From contig NZ_RFFL01000012.1 in NCBI RefSeq assembly GCF_003696285.1, forward strand, positions 105,730-169,729: a stretch of 64,000 bases of DNA, given 5' to 3'. Made by a program: the position numbers and the translations under genes. The notes under the pieces were generated by a model, which saw only the letters and a list, made by a program, of their open reading frames with translations, had not been told where the DNA came from and did not search any database. Source of the DNA: Stutzerimonas nitrititolerans (GTDB taxonomy: Bacteria > Pseudomonadota > Gammaproteobacteria > Pseudomonadales > Pseudomonadaceae). Shown piece by piece: positions 41,863-50,989 of the stretch. Numbering within the stretch: the first letter of the stretch is position 1; every line of letters starts with the position of its first letter.

Positions 41863-42272
41863 AGAGAAACTTGATAACCGCGCGCCATGCGCGGTTATCA
41901 AGTTTCCACTATCCCCCGATCAATCCGTTATGATCGCCGCCGCAAAATAAACGATCACGCCACACTCGGATGAAGTTCGTTTGCACTCGTTCTATCGGAT
42001 CAGTATCGTGATGCGGGTAGAAGATGCAGGACTCGCAGCGATATCTCGATCCGAAACGCCATCGATACGACCGCAACCGGATATTCAAGTTATTCGCAGT
42101 CTCGCTCGCAACCGCGTGTTCTCTGCAACAGCAGTCCGGCCTCGTCAATCAAGAACAATCCTGCATAAGGCGCCTCGGCCGATTCAATTGGCATCATGGG
42201 CTGCCCTGCCTGTCGTCTCGCACGACGACAGAACGCAACACAACCGATTTGATAGCGATAACAGGTAAATAC
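41863..42272. other. Intergenic region between manC and the 73-aa gene
   Basis: 410 bases, more AT-rich than the coding sequence around it. Holds the long hairpin at 41866-41906. A frame from 42024 leads into the 73-aa gene, but its first 80 residues look like translated noncoding DNA. Confidence 0.5.
41866..41906. terminator. 18-base perfect hairpin after manC
   Basis: Arms 41866-41883 and 41889-41906 are perfect complements (GAAACTTGATAACCGCGC) with loop GCCAT, three bases after the stop. Unlike the other terminators here, only TTTCC follows on the plus strand. It most likely terminates or protects the manC message. Confidence 0.7.
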
Positions 42273-42494
42273 GTGACCAAAGAAGAACTACGTGCCGAAC
42301 TGGAACGACAGGCCAATCGTTTCAAGAACATATATGGTGGCGAGGTAATCACCTACGCAGCGCAGCCCGACCCCGAACGCAAACCTTGGCGCAAGAAGCC
42401 CAGCATTCTTGATCAGGCGTTTCAGCAGGAGCTGGAAAAGATCGAAAAAGAACGATCGGAACAGAACACGAGCAACAGCGAGTTCGACGCTTAG
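42273..42494 (+). CDS. Small conserved-type hypothetical protein (73 aa)
   Basis: Not recognised with certainty. The 73-aa frame (GTG start) reads MTKEELRAELERQANRFKNI and continues with PERKPWRKKPSILDQAF and a charged helix ending SEFDA; highly charged and soluble, no signal. ACAGGT stands before the GTG. It is isolated, convergent with the HerA-like gene. The helical charged composition and clean codon use suggest a real gene; the function is unknown. Confidence 0.7.
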   Translation: MTKEELRAELERQANRFKNIYGGEVITYAAQPDPERKPWRKKPSILDQAFQQELEKIEKERSEQNTSNSEFDA

Positions 42495-42554
42495 ATATCG
42501 CCAACCTCATTACCTGCTCTCGATTGATTGCAATCTTTCTACATATTGCGCAAT

Positions 42555-44027
42555 TCATCGTTTACCGCCCAGTAACGAACCCAGCAGGCCTCGCGCCAAC
42601 TGTCGTCCCAATTGGCTGGCGGCCTGACGAAGCGCACTTTTGACGGCTCTACCGGCAAGCTCACCCAGGTCATCGCCCAGGCCGGCTCGCTCCGTCTTAT
42701 GTGCGGTTTTTTCCACTGCCGGCTCTTTCACGGCCTCTTCGGCTCGCTGCGCAAGCACTTCGTAAGCCGATTCGCGATCGATCGCCTGGTCATAGCGTCC
42801 GCGCAACGGCGATGCGGCGATCAGGGCGTGACGTTCCGACTCGCTCAACGGACCGACCCGCGACTGCGGTGGCGCTATGGCCACCCGCTGCACCATGGCC
42901 GGGGTGCCCTTCGCCTCCAGACCGCCCACCAGCGCCTCGCCAATTCCCAGATCGACAAGGGTGTCGAGCGTGGAGAACTCGGGGTTCGGACGAAAGCCCT
43001 CGGCCACTGCACGCAACGCCTTTTGCTCCTTCACCGTGAAAGCCCGCAGTCCATGCTGGATGCGCAGCCCCAGTTGGGCCAGCACCTGGTCCGGCAGATC
43101 GGCTGGCGACTGGGTGACGAAGTACACCCCGACGCCCTTGGAGCGAATCAACCGTACGACCTGCACTAGCCGCTCCTGCAGTGCTTTCGGCGTATCGCTG
43201 AAAAGCAGATGGGCTTCGTCGAAGAACAGCGCCAGCAACGGCTTGTCCGCATCGCCGCGCTCGGGCAGTTGCTCGAACAACTCGGCCAGCAGCCAGAGCA
43301 GGAACGTCGCATAGACCTTGGGCGCCTGATGCACCAGTTGGCTGGCGTCGAGCAGATGAATACGCCCTCGCCCATCGCTGGTCGGTTGCAGCACATCCTC
43401 GAGTCGCAACGCAGGCTCTCCGAACAGTGCCTCTGCGCCCTGTTGCTCCAGCGTCGCCAACCGCCTCAGCAACGCCTGCGAAGATGAGCGTGCGAACAGG
43501 GCCGCATCCTCGCCCAGCAATTGGGGGTTCGCCTGCAGGTGATTGAGCAACGCCTTGAGATCCTTCAGGTCTAGCAACAACAGGCCCTGCTGGTCGGCCA
43601 CCTTGAAGGCGCAATACAAGGCCGACTGCTGGCTATCGGTCAGCTCGAGCAGATTTCCCAGCAGCAACGGCCCCATCTCGGTGAGCGTCGTGCGCAAGGG
43701 GTGCCCGCTGATGCCCTGGATATCCCACAAGGTCACCGGATAGGCCTGCGGTTGGTGATTCAGCCAGGACATGCTGGCGATGCGCTCGGCAATCTTGCCC
43801 TGCGGCGCGCCGGGCGCGCCCAGGCCACACAGGTCGCCCTTCATGTCCGCAGCGAACACCGCCACCCCAGCATCGCTGAACTGCTCGGCCAGTCGCTGCA
43901 AGGTGACCGTCTTTCCGGTGCCCGTGGCGCCGGCGACCAGGCCATGTCGGTTGGCCAGTTTCAATGACTGCGTATTCGGCTCGCCATTCAACTCGGCACC
44001 CAGCAGCAAGCGATCGGTCGTCGGCAT
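42555..44027 (-). CDS. HerA/YjgR-like ATPase (DUF853)
   Basis: FtsK/HerA-superfamily ATPase of unknown function. The 490-aa product has Walker A GATGTGKT (33-40), the downstream VFAADMKGDLCGL motif, Walker B LLALFFDEAHLLF and a YFVTQSPADLPD motif typical of DUF853; the C-terminus is a low-complexity tail (GRAVKSALRQAASQLGRQL) ending LLGSLLGGKR. First visible in a run with a 64-aa protein and purU on the minus strand. Confidence 0.9.
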   Translation of the reverse strand: MPTTDRLLLGAELNGEPNTQSLKLANRHGLVAGATGTGKTVTLQRLAEQFSDAGVAVFAADMKGDLCGLGAPGAPQGKIAERIASMSWLNHQPQAYPVTLWDIQGISGHPLRTTLTEMGPLLLGNLLELTDSQQSALYCAFKVADQQGLLLLDLKDLKALLNHLQANPQLLGEDAALFARSSSQALLRRLATLEQQGAEALFGEPALRLEDVLQPTSDGRGRIHLLDASQLVHQAPKVYATFLLWLLAELFEQLPERGDADKPLLALFFDEAHLLFSDTPKALQERLVQVVRLIRSKGVGVYFVTQSPADLPDQVLAQLGLRIQHGLRAFTVKEQKALRAVAEGFRPNPEFSTLDTLVDLGIGEALVGGLEAKGTPAMVQRVAIAPPQSRVGPLSESERHALIAASPLRGRYDQAIDRESAYEVLAQRAEEAVKEPAVEKTAHKTERAGLGDDLGELAGRAVKSALRQAASQLGRQLARGLLGSLLGGKR

Positions 44028-44060
44028 TCCGGTTTTCCCTCACAGTGAACGCAATCGTGG

Positions 44061-44255
44061 TCAGGGCTCGTTCGAGGAATCGTCTGCCCGAGACCCTTCC
44101 TCATCCAGCCGTTGCATGCGTCGCCAGAGCAACTCGGCATCGGGAAATTCGGTACCGTCCTCGGGGCCCAGGCTGTCTGGGTCGTAGCGCTGGGTACAGC
44201 CGCTGCCGATGGTTGGCGGGGTCTTGGCTACAGCCTTGTCCAATGGATCACGCAT
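44061..44255 (-). CDS. Small hypothetical protein (64 aa)
   Basis: Not recognised. The 64-aa frame begins MRDPLDKAVAKTPPTIGSGC and ends DEEGSRADDSSNEP, acidic and probably disordered at the C-terminus. It fills the gap between purU (23 bases upstream) and the HerA-like gene (33 bases downstream) on the same strand, so it looks like a genuine member of that transcript. The only support is position, frame and composition. Confidence 0.55.
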   Translation of the reverse strand: MRDPLDKAVAKTPPTIGSGCTQRYDPDSLGPEDGTEFPDAELLWRRMQRLDEEGSRADDSSNEP

Positions 44256-44278
44256 GCAGCTTCGCCCCCCCCGCCTTG

Positions 44279-45130
44279 TCAGTTGAAGACCATCGTCTTG
44301 TTGCTGTGCACCAGAACGCGGTCCTGCAAGTGATAGCGCAAGCCTCGCGAAAGCACCATCTTTTCCACGTCCTTACCCAGTCGAACCATGTCTTCGATGC
44401 TGTCGCGATGGCTGACACGCACAACGTCCTGCTCGATGATCGGCCCGGCATCCAGCTCTTCGGTCACATAGTGACAGGTCGCCCCGATCAGCTTGACGCC
44501 ACGCAGCGACGCCTGGTGGTAGGGCTTGGCGCCGACGAAGGAAGGCAGGAAGCTGTGGTGGATATTGATCACCCGCTGGGCGAATTCCTCGCATAGCTCC
44601 GATGGCAGAATCTGCATGTAGCGCGCCAGCACTATCACGTCGGCCCGGTGGTCGCGCACCAGCCGCGTGACCTCGGCAAACGCGGCCGCTTTGTCGGCCG
44701 GGTCCACCGGAACGTGGAAGTAGGGAATGCCGTGCCATTCCACCATGCTGCGCAGGTCGTCATGGTTGGAAATCACACAGGGAATTTCGCAATCCAGTTC
44801 GCCGCTGTGCCAGCGGTGCAGAAGATCGGCCAGGCAATGCGATTCGCGACTGGCCATCAGCACTACGCGCTTGCGCTCGCTGGAGTCGGTGATGCGCCAT
44901 TCCATCGAGAATTCCCGGGCGATCGGCGCGAAAGCCTGGCGAAAACCTTCGAGGTCGAAAGGCAGCGAGTCGGCTCGAATCTCGTGACGCATGAAGAACC
45001 AGCCACTCTGATGATCGGAGTGATGATTGGCTTCGGTAATCCAGCCGTTGTAGGTGGCCAGAAAATTACTGACCTTGGCCACGATGCCGACGCCGTCGGG
45101 ACAGGCGATGACCAGCCTGAAAGTGCGCAT
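44279..45130 (-). CDS. purU: Formyltetrahydrofolate deformylase
   Basis: Releases formate from 10-formyl-THF, supplying PurT and balancing the folate pool. The 283-aa product has an N-terminal ACT domain (VIACPDGVGIVAKVSNFL) and a formyltransferase-like domain with ARYMQILP and INIHHSFLPSFVGAKPYHQA and the GATCHYVTEELDAGPIIEQ motif. Divergent from mvaT. PurT, encoded in the same window, uses the formate it makes. Confidence 0.95.
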   Translation of the reverse strand: MRTFRLVIACPDGVGIVAKVSNFLATYNGWITEANHHSDHQSGWFFMRHEIRADSLPFDLEGFRQAFAPIAREFSMEWRITDSSERKRVVLMASRESHCLADLLHRWHSGELDCEIPCVISNHDDLRSMVEWHGIPYFHVPVDPADKAAAFAEVTRLVRDHRADVIVLARYMQILPSELCEEFAQRVINIHHSFLPSFVGAKPYHQASLRGVKLIGATCHYVTEELDAGPIIEQDVVRVSHRDSIEDMVRLGKDVEKMVLSRGLRYHLQDRVLVHSNKTMVFN

Positions 45131-45639
45131 TAACGATAACTCCGACTAACAAAAAAGACCGCGCATTCTAGCGCAGTGGACAAAACGGCAGCCATCTTCT
45201 CGCAAGACGAAGCAGCATCGGTTTGCACCCTCCACCGCTCGAGTGGATCCATACGGAATACCTCTCGGCCTGTAACAATCCCCCTACAAACCCGACGGAC
45301 ATGGAGAGTTACAAATCGGTAACTACATGACTCGACACAAGTTGCGTCACCAATATTCTTGAACAGCGTCACCTCGTCATGCCGGACGATCCTCCAGGGA
45401 ATGAACTAACGCCCCCGTACCGCGGTCAGGCACAGTCCGCCTTACCTTCTTTAAACAGAACCCAACGCAGCACATGGGCGGACTCGTTTCGAAGCATTCT
45501 TTAAATACGCATAACTCCAGGTGGCTTATCTCCAGCGAAGCACAATCACCGATCTTATTTTTTGGACTATATTTACTTGGCCATTGCGCCTGTCTATGAT
45601 TGCTGCACTTGCGTTCTAAACCTATACCAAGGAAGCCAT
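45131..45639. promoter_or_regulatory. AT-rich upstream region of mvaT (509 bases)
   Basis: Clearly more AT-rich than the rest, especially at 45480-45600 (for example TTATTTTTTGGACTATATTT), with no gene. As MvaT itself binds AT-rich DNA, this is a likely autoregulatory region, but I cannot place a promoter with confidence. Confidence 0.55.
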
Positions 45640-46017
45640 ATGTCACTTATCAACGAATACCGCGCTACCGAAGAAGCTATCAAGGAGCTTCAGGAACGCC
45701 TGAAGTCGCTCTCGGCAGACGACAAGCTGCAAAAGGAACTGGAGTTCGAAGGCAAACTGCGTGAACTCATGGGTGAGTATCAGAAATCCCTGCGCGATAT
45801 CATTGCTCTGCTCGATCCCGAAGCCCGTACCGGCAAGGCGCAGCGCGCCGCCCGGGCTCCAGCTGCCAGCAAGCGCGCACGCCGCGTCAAGCAGTACAAG
45901 AACCCCCATAACGGCGAAGTGATTGAAACCAAGGGCGGCAATCACAAGACGCTGAAAGAGTGGAAAGCGAAATGGGGCTCCGACGAGGTTGAAGGCTGGG
46001 CAACGCTACTCGGTTAA
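45640..46017 (+). CDS. mvaT: H-NS-family transcriptional regulator MvaT
   Basis: Nucleoid protein that silences AT-rich genes in Pseudomonas. The 125-aa product has an N-terminal coiled-coil dimerisation segment (about 1-60), a linker rich in Ala/Arg, and the C-terminal DNA-binding domain with Arg81-Arg82 and the GGN (99-101) AT-pincer residues, then NHKTLKEWKAKWG. AAGGA precedes the ATG. Divergent from purU, convergent with sbcB, as in P. aeruginosa. Confidence 0.95.
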   Translation: MSLINEYRATEEAIKELQERLKSLSADDKLQKELEFEGKLRELMGEYQKSLRDIIALLDPEARTGKAQRAARAPAASKRARRVKQYKNPHNGEVIETKGGNHKTLKEWKAKWGSDEVEGWATLLG

Positions 46018-46030
46018 TCCCGCCGCTTCC

Positions 46031-46079
46031 AAAAGCCACTTGGCCGATCATGCAATGCATGTTTCGCCAAGTGGCTTTT
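46031..46079. terminator. Bidirectional terminator between mvaT and sbcB
   Basis: 14-base arms AAAAGCCACTTGGC (46031-46044) and GCCAAGTGGCTTTT (46066-46079), with A-run and T-run at the two bases and a 21-base loop. Confidence 0.85.
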
Positions 46080-46102
46080 TAGTTTCTGCAACTACCGTTC
46101 GC

Positions 46103-47536
46103 TCAGTCTTTCAGGCCATAGCGTTCCCGCAACTGGCAGGCATGGGTCGACCATTGCTGCAGCAGCCCGACTTGTTCCGGACTCGCCTGCGCCTGTACTT
46201 CCCTCATGGCCTGCTCAAATTGCGCGAGGGTGTTGGGGGCGCCCCACTCCGGTAACGTCAGCCGCTTCTGACAGAACAGGTGCCACTGTTGCTGTTCTGT
46301 TTCCGAAAGACTCTGCGGAAAATTGCGTGCGCGGTAACGGAACAGTAATTCAGGAAGCCGCGGATCATCGAACGGTAGCGTCCTTAAAGTACTGTCCGGC
46401 GCCGGATGGTTCCTGACCTGCTCGCATAGACGGCGATCCCGCTCACCCAGAAAGCCGTCATAAAGTTGCTGCTCGGGATCCTCCAGGCCGGCAAAGGGCT
46501 CTTCGGCATATATATCGCCAAGTTTCGCATTCCAGACGTCCTGACAATCGCGCAACCGCCGTGCGCGTGTCTCGCAACTGTCCAGATCGAGCCCCAACCG
46601 AGCGATGTCCGCCGCGCGCAGGACGTTCATCGGCGCCAACACCGGACAGCGATTGATATGGACCAACTTGAGCGGAACCGGGAGCTGGCCCTCAAGTTCA
46701 TCACGGCGGGTGTACAGCCGTTCGCGAAGCGTCTCGGCGCTCTCTTCCCACAAGGGCGAACATTCGGCCTGCAGATCGCAGACGATCAGCGCGTTGCGAT
46801 TGCGCGGGTGCCAGGCCAGCGGCAAGACCACGGACAGGTAGTGGCGGGCTGCCGAGAAGCGTCCCGAGATATGCACCATCGGTTTGAGCAGTTGCACCTG
46901 ATCGAGCACGGCCTGCTTGCGGCGCAGCTCATACAGATAGCGATAGAGCCTGGGCTGACGCTCGCGAATCAGCCGTGCCAAGCCGATGGTGGCGCGCACA
47001 TCGGAGAGCGCGTCGTGCGCCTGCAGATGCTCCAGACCATTGGCCGCGCTGAGCCGCTCCAGCCTGAGCGTGACGCGACCATCCTCCTCCGGCCACACCA
47101 ACCCTTCGGGGCGCAACGCATAGGCCGTGCGCACCAGATCGATCAGGTCCCAGCGGCTGTTGCCGCCCTGCCATTCGCGCGCATAGGGATCATGGAAGTT
47201 GCGGTACAGGCTGTAGCGCGTTACCTCGTCATCGAAGCGCAAGGTGTTGTAGCCGGCGCCGCAAGTGCCCGGCAGTGACAGTTGCTGATGCAGCAGATGG
47301 ACGAACTCGGCTTCGCACAGCCCCTTGCTGGCGAGCGTCTCGGGCGTGATCCCGGTCACCAGGCAAGCGGCCGGATGCGGCAGGATGTCGTCACTGAGAC
47401 GGCAGTAGACGTTCAGGGGCTCGCCAATCTCTTCCAGCGCCTCGTTGGTGCGGATGCCGGCGACCTGTAGCGGCCGATCGCAGCGCGGGGAGATGCCAGT
47501 GGTTTCGAAGTCATACCAGAAGATGCTGGACGTCAC
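46103..47536 (-). CDS. sbcB: Exodeoxyribonuclease I
   Basis: 3'-5' single-strand DNA exonuclease of mismatch repair and recombination. The 477-aa product has exonuclease motif I FWYDFETTG, GYNTLRFDDEVTRYSLYRNF and the DEDDh motif III HDALSDVRATIGLARLI, plus the SH3-like/C-terminal domains of ExoI. Start GTG at 47536 (MTSSIFWYDFE) was chosen because AAGGA lies seven bases before it and homologues start there; ATG seven codons upstream is possible. Confidence 0.94.
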   Translation of the reverse strand: MTSSIFWYDFETTGISPRCDRPLQVAGIRTNEALEEIGEPLNVYCRLSDDILPHPAACLVTGITPETLASKGLCEAEFVHLLHQQLSLPGTCGAGYNTLRFDDEVTRYSLYRNFHDPYAREWQGGNSRWDLIDLVRTAYALRPEGLVWPEEDGRVTLRLERLSAANGLEHLQAHDALSDVRATIGLARLIRERQPRLYRYLYELRRKQAVLDQVQLLKPMVHISGRFSAARHYLSVVLPLAWHPRNRNALIVCDLQAECSPLWEESAETLRERLYTRRDELEGQLPVPLKLVHINRCPVLAPMNVLRAADIARLGLDLDSCETRARRLRDCQDVWNAKLGDIYAEEPFAGLEDPEQQLYDGFLGERDRRLCEQVRNHPAPDSTLRTLPFDDPRLPELLFRYRARNFPQSLSETEQQQWHLFCQKRLTLPEWGAPNTLAQFEQAMREVQAQASPEQVGLLQQWSTHACQLRERYGLKD

Positions 47537-47764
47537 GGGAGATTCCTTCTCGATCATTGCCGCCTAGTCTACCCCGCCACCCGACAGCCATGCGGCGCCA
47601 TGGCTGTGGCTTGCGGCGCGAATGCGCAAAATGCAACGCAGTTTATGGCCAGCGCCCGCGTTCGATGATTTCATGTCGCCACATATACAGCCGGGGCAAT
47701 TGATCCCGTGTCGACAGGCGCATAGCATCCGGCTGACTCGATCAAACCATGGCACACGTCCTCA

Positions 47765-48472
47765 TTGTCTCCTGACTCTTCCCCATCACTACCGCTGGAT
47801 AACCTGCACCGGATCGAAACACCGGAAGGCATCGATCTGCTGTTCCGGCCTGCCGGCCTGGTGCCCCGTGCGCTGGCGTTCGCGCTGGATCTGGCCATCC
47901 GCGGCGCGATTCTGCTGGTGCTGGCTCTCGGGCTCGGGATGCTGGGCAAGTTCGGTCTGGGCATCGGTGCGTTGCTGCTGTTCCTGGTGCAGTGGTGGTA
48001 CATGGTGCTGTTCGAAGTGCTCAACCAGGGCCGCACGCCCGGCAAGCAATGGCTGGGGCTGCGCGTGATCCATGACGATGGCACGCCGATCGGCTGGGCC
48101 GCCTCACTGACGCGCAATCTGCTGCGCTTCGTCGACCTGCTGCCCTTCGGCTACTTTCTCGGTGCGCTCTGCTGCCTGAGCCATCCCTCGTTCAAGCGGC
48201 TTGGCGACCTCGCCGCCGGTTCGCTGGTGATCTATCAGGAACGCCCGAGCGCCACGCCCGAACTGCCTGAAGCCGAACCGCAAATATCCCCGTTTGCACT
48301 GGTGCCCGCCGAGCAGCGCGCGCTGATCGCATTCGCCGAGCGCCAGGCCAGCCTGTCCGCCGAACGTCGGCAGGAACTGGCAGCGATTCTCGCCGAGCCA
48401 CTGCAGACGTCCGCCGCACAGGCCGAAAGCCGCATCAACGGCATCGCCCGCACCTTGCTGGGGCCGTCATGA
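47765..48472 (+). CDS. RDD-family membrane protein
   Basis: First gene of a six-gene module ending at 54504. The 235-aa product has the RDD domain: RALAFALDLAIRGAILLV (Arg...Asp), a second helix pair around LLLFLVQWWYMVLFE, then GRTPGKQWLGLRV and the third Asp region LLRFVDLLPFGYF. The C-terminal 80 residues are cytosolic and helical. Start TTG at 47765 is the weakest point; the protein must begin before ETPEGIDLLFRPAG. Overlaps the next gene by four bases. Confidence 0.88.
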   Translation: MSPDSSPSLPLDNLHRIETPEGIDLLFRPAGLVPRALAFALDLAIRGAILLVLALGLGMLGKFGLGIGALLLFLVQWWYMVLFEVLNQGRTPGKQWLGLRVIHDDGTPIGWAASLTRNLLRFVDLLPFGYFLGALCCLSHPSFKRLGDLAAGSLVIYQERPSATPELPEAEPQISPFALVPAEQRALIAFAERQASLSAERRQELAAILAEPLQTSAAQAESRINGIARTLLGPS

Positions 48473-49452
48473 AGCAGCGCCTGTTCATGAGCCGCCATGA
48501 CGCCGAATGGCAGGCGTTCGCCGTCCAGCTCGAGGCACTCGAGCGTGGCGGGAAGACCGCAGCTACTGCCTATCGCGACTTTCCCGCCGCCTATCGCCGG
48601 CTTTGCCAGCAACTGGCGGTCGCCCGGGCGCGCGGCTACAGCGAGCATTCGATCGCTCATCTGCAGCAACTGGCCCAGCGCGGCCATCAGCAGCTCTATC
48701 GCCACCGCAGCCCGTTGACCGGACGCCTGTTGGGCTTCGTGCTGGGCGGCTTCGCACGCCTGGTGCGCAAGGAATGGCGCTACGTGCTGGCAGCCAGCCT
48801 GCTGTTCTACGGCAGCCTGCTGGGCAGTGGCCTGCTGGTCTACCTAGTTCCCGAACAGGTCTTCAGCTTCATCGCCCCCGAGCAGGTCGAGCAGATGGAA
48901 GCGATGTACGATCCGCAGGCCCGACGCCTGGGGCGCTTCAGCGAGCGTGGTGCCGGCGACGACTGGTTGATGTTCGGCTATTACGTGATGAACAACATCG
49001 GCATCGCCTTCCAGACCTTCGCCGGCGGCCTGCTGTTCGGCCTGGGCAGCCTGTTCTACTTGTTGTTCAACGGGCTGACGATCGGTGCGGTGGCGGGCCA
49101 TCTCACCGGCATCGGCTATCACCAGCCGTTCTGGTCATTCGTCATCGGCCACGGGGCGTTCGAGCTGACCGCCATCACCCTCGCCGGTGCTGCCGGGCTG
49201 AAGCTCGGCAGCACGCTGATCGCGCCCGGGCGCCACGCTCGTACCGAGGCGCTCAAGCTGGCCGCGCAAAAGGCGGTACGCCTGGTCGCCGGCGCCACGC
49301 TGCTACTGCTGATCGCCGCCTTCGTCGAGGCCTACTGGTCGTCGATGACCTATGTCGATGCGTCCGTGAAATACGCCGTGGGAGTGTTCCTATGGCTGCT
49401 GGTCGGCCTTTATCTGTGGCGCTCGGGCAGGAATCGCCATGCGCCTGAATGA
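48469..49452 (+). CDS. SpoIIM-like (DUF95) membrane protein
   Basis: The 327-aa product has a soluble N-terminal part and about five hydrophobic segments in SpoIIM arrangement (YVLAASLLFYGSLLGSGLLV; MNNIGIAFQTFAGGLLFG; HGAFELTAITLAGAAGLKLG). The conserved N-N-I and HGxxEL motifs identify the family. Function outside sporulation is unknown. Start ATG overlaps the RDD stop; the stop overlaps the next start by 14 bases. Confidence 0.9.
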   Translation: MKQRLFMSRHDAEWQAFAVQLEALERGGKTAATAYRDFPAAYRRLCQQLAVARARGYSEHSIAHLQQLAQRGHQQLYRHRSPLTGRLLGFVLGGFARLVRKEWRYVLAASLLFYGSLLGSGLLVYLVPEQVFSFIAPEQVEQMEAMYDPQARRLGRFSERGAGDDWLMFGYYVMNNIGIAFQTFAGGLLFGLGSLFYLLFNGLTIGAVAGHLTGIGYHQPFWSFVIGHGAFELTAITLAGAAGLKLGSTLIAPGRHARTEALKLAAQKAVRLVAGATLLLLIAAFVEAYWSSMTYVDASVKYAVGVFLWLLVGLYLWRSGRNRHAPE

Positions 49453-50989
49453 AGCCAGCATGGAAATTCGGCCACGCAGCGCCTGGGAAGCACTGGACCT
49501 GGGTTGTCTGCTCGCACGCCGCCATGCCGGCCTGCTGATGCTGAGCTGGGCCGCATTGACGCTGCCGCTGTTCGCCGTGCTCAGCATCCTGACATGGCAA
49601 TATCCGACTCTGTCATTGCTGCTGTTCTGGTGGCTCAAACCCCTGTACGAGCGGCTGCCGCTGTTCATCCTCTCGCATACGCTGTTCGGCGACACACCCA
49701 CGCTCGGACGCAGCTTAAGAGCTTTGCCCGGCGTGCTGCGGCCGCAGTGGCTGGCAAGCGTGACCTGGCGACGCTTCAGCCCGACACGCAGCTTCGATCT
49801 GCCGGTGCTGCAGCTCGAAGGCCTCTCAGGCGCCGCCCGCCGCGAACGCCTGATCGTGCTGGGGCGCCGCAACAGCAGCGCGGCGACCTGGCTGACCATC
49901 GTCGGCATGCATCTGGAAGGGGCCTTGTCGCTGGGCCTGCTGGCGCTGCTGTATTTCGTGATCCCCGCGCAATTGCTGACCGAGCTGAGCTGGCACGAAC
50001 TGCTCGGTCTGGGCGGCGAAGCGCTCTGGCTGGAGCACCTGACCAACCTGCTCTACGCGCTGGTGCTGGTGGTGTGGGAACCCATCTACGTGGCCAGCGG
50101 ATTCAGCCTTTACCTGAATCGCCGCACGATACTCGAGGGCTGGGACATCGAACTCGCCTTTCGCCGGCTTCGGACCCGCTTGATGCCCATGCTGGTGCCG
50201 CTGCTGCTCGGCCTCGGCCTGCTGTTCGCGCAGCCACCGGCGGCGCTTTTGGCGGCGGAGCCCACGCAAGCCACCACCGAGGCAAGGCCGGAAGCCCAGC
50301 GCCTGCTCAACCAGTCGCTGACCAGCCAGGCGGCCAGCCAGCGCATCAGCGATATCCTCGACCAGCCGCCATTCCGGCACTCGGAAACGGTGACCCGCTG
50401 GCGCTTCGGCGACGAAGCGTCGGACAACGAGCCCGGCTGGTTCGCACGTATGCTCGAGCGCCTGCTACAGGCCGAGGGGCTGCAACACAGCCTGGACACC
50501 CTGATGACGGTCATCGAAGTGTTGCTCTGGGCGGCGCTGTTCACCGGCGTTGCCGTGGTGCTCTGGCGCCATCGCGAGTGGCTGCAGCTCTATGCCGGGC
50601 GCTTCGGCCGACCATTACGCAAACCCCAGGCCCCACCCGAAATACTCTTCGGCCTGTCGGTGAAGCCCGACAGCCTGCCTGCGGATGTCGCCGGTGAAGT
50701 CGAGCGACTCTGGTCGACCGAACCGCGCCAGGCCCTCGGCCTGCTGTATCGCGCATTGCTGAGCCGCCTGCTGCATGAGCGGCAATTGCCACTGAGAAAT
50801 GCCCACACCGAAAGCGAAGCACTGCAGCTCATTGCCGCCCTGGAGCAACCTGCTCTCACCCGGTTCGCGTCCGCGTTGACCCACCATTGGCAGAACCTCG
50901 CCTACGGTCATCGAACACCGCCGGATACCACCCGAAGCGAGTTGTGCTCGGCGTGGCGCGAACTCTTCGCCGTGGAGCCTGCGGCATGA
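49439..50989 (+). CDS. DUF4129-domain membrane protein
   Basis: The 516-aa product has an N-terminal membrane region (LLMLSWAALTLPLFAVLSIL and several others, about 30-270), a proline/alanine-rich stretch after a transmembrane segment, another helix near 365 (LLWAALFTGVAVVLW) and a C-terminal domain with ALGLLYRALLSRLLHERQLP...TESEALQL, the DUF4129 signature. Such proteins sit beside MoxR and DUF58 genes in many bacteria. Start overlaps the previous gene. Confidence 0.82.
   Translation: MRLNEASMEIRPRSAWEALDLGCLLARRHAGLLMLSWAALTLPLFAVLSILTWQYPTLSLLLFWWLKPLYERLPLFILSHTLFGDTPTLGRSLRALPGVLRPQWLASVTWRRFSPTRSFDLPVLQLEGLSGAARRERLIVLGRRNSSAATWLTIVGMHLEGALSLGLLALLYFVIPAQLLTELSWHELLGLGGEALWLEHLTNLLYALVLVVWEPIYVASGFSLYLNRRTILEGWDIELAFRRLRTRLMPMLVPLLLGLGLLFAQPPAALLAAEPTQATTEARPEAQRLLNQSLTSQAASQRISDILDQPPFRHSETVTRWRFGDEASDNEPGWFARMLERLLQAEGLQHSLDTLMTVIEVLLWAALFTGVAVVLWRHREWLQLYAGRFGRPLRKPQAPPEILFGLSVKPDSLPADVAGEVERLWSTEPRQALGLLYRALLSRLLHERQLPLRNAHTESEALQLIAALEQPALTRFASALTHHWQNLAYGHRTPPDTTRSELCSAWRELFAVEPAA

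Noticed and set aside
42024..42272. N-terminal extension of the 73-aa gene
   Set aside because: The extra 83 residues look like translated intergenic DNA, the GTG at 42273 has a ribosome site and the charged helix starts there.
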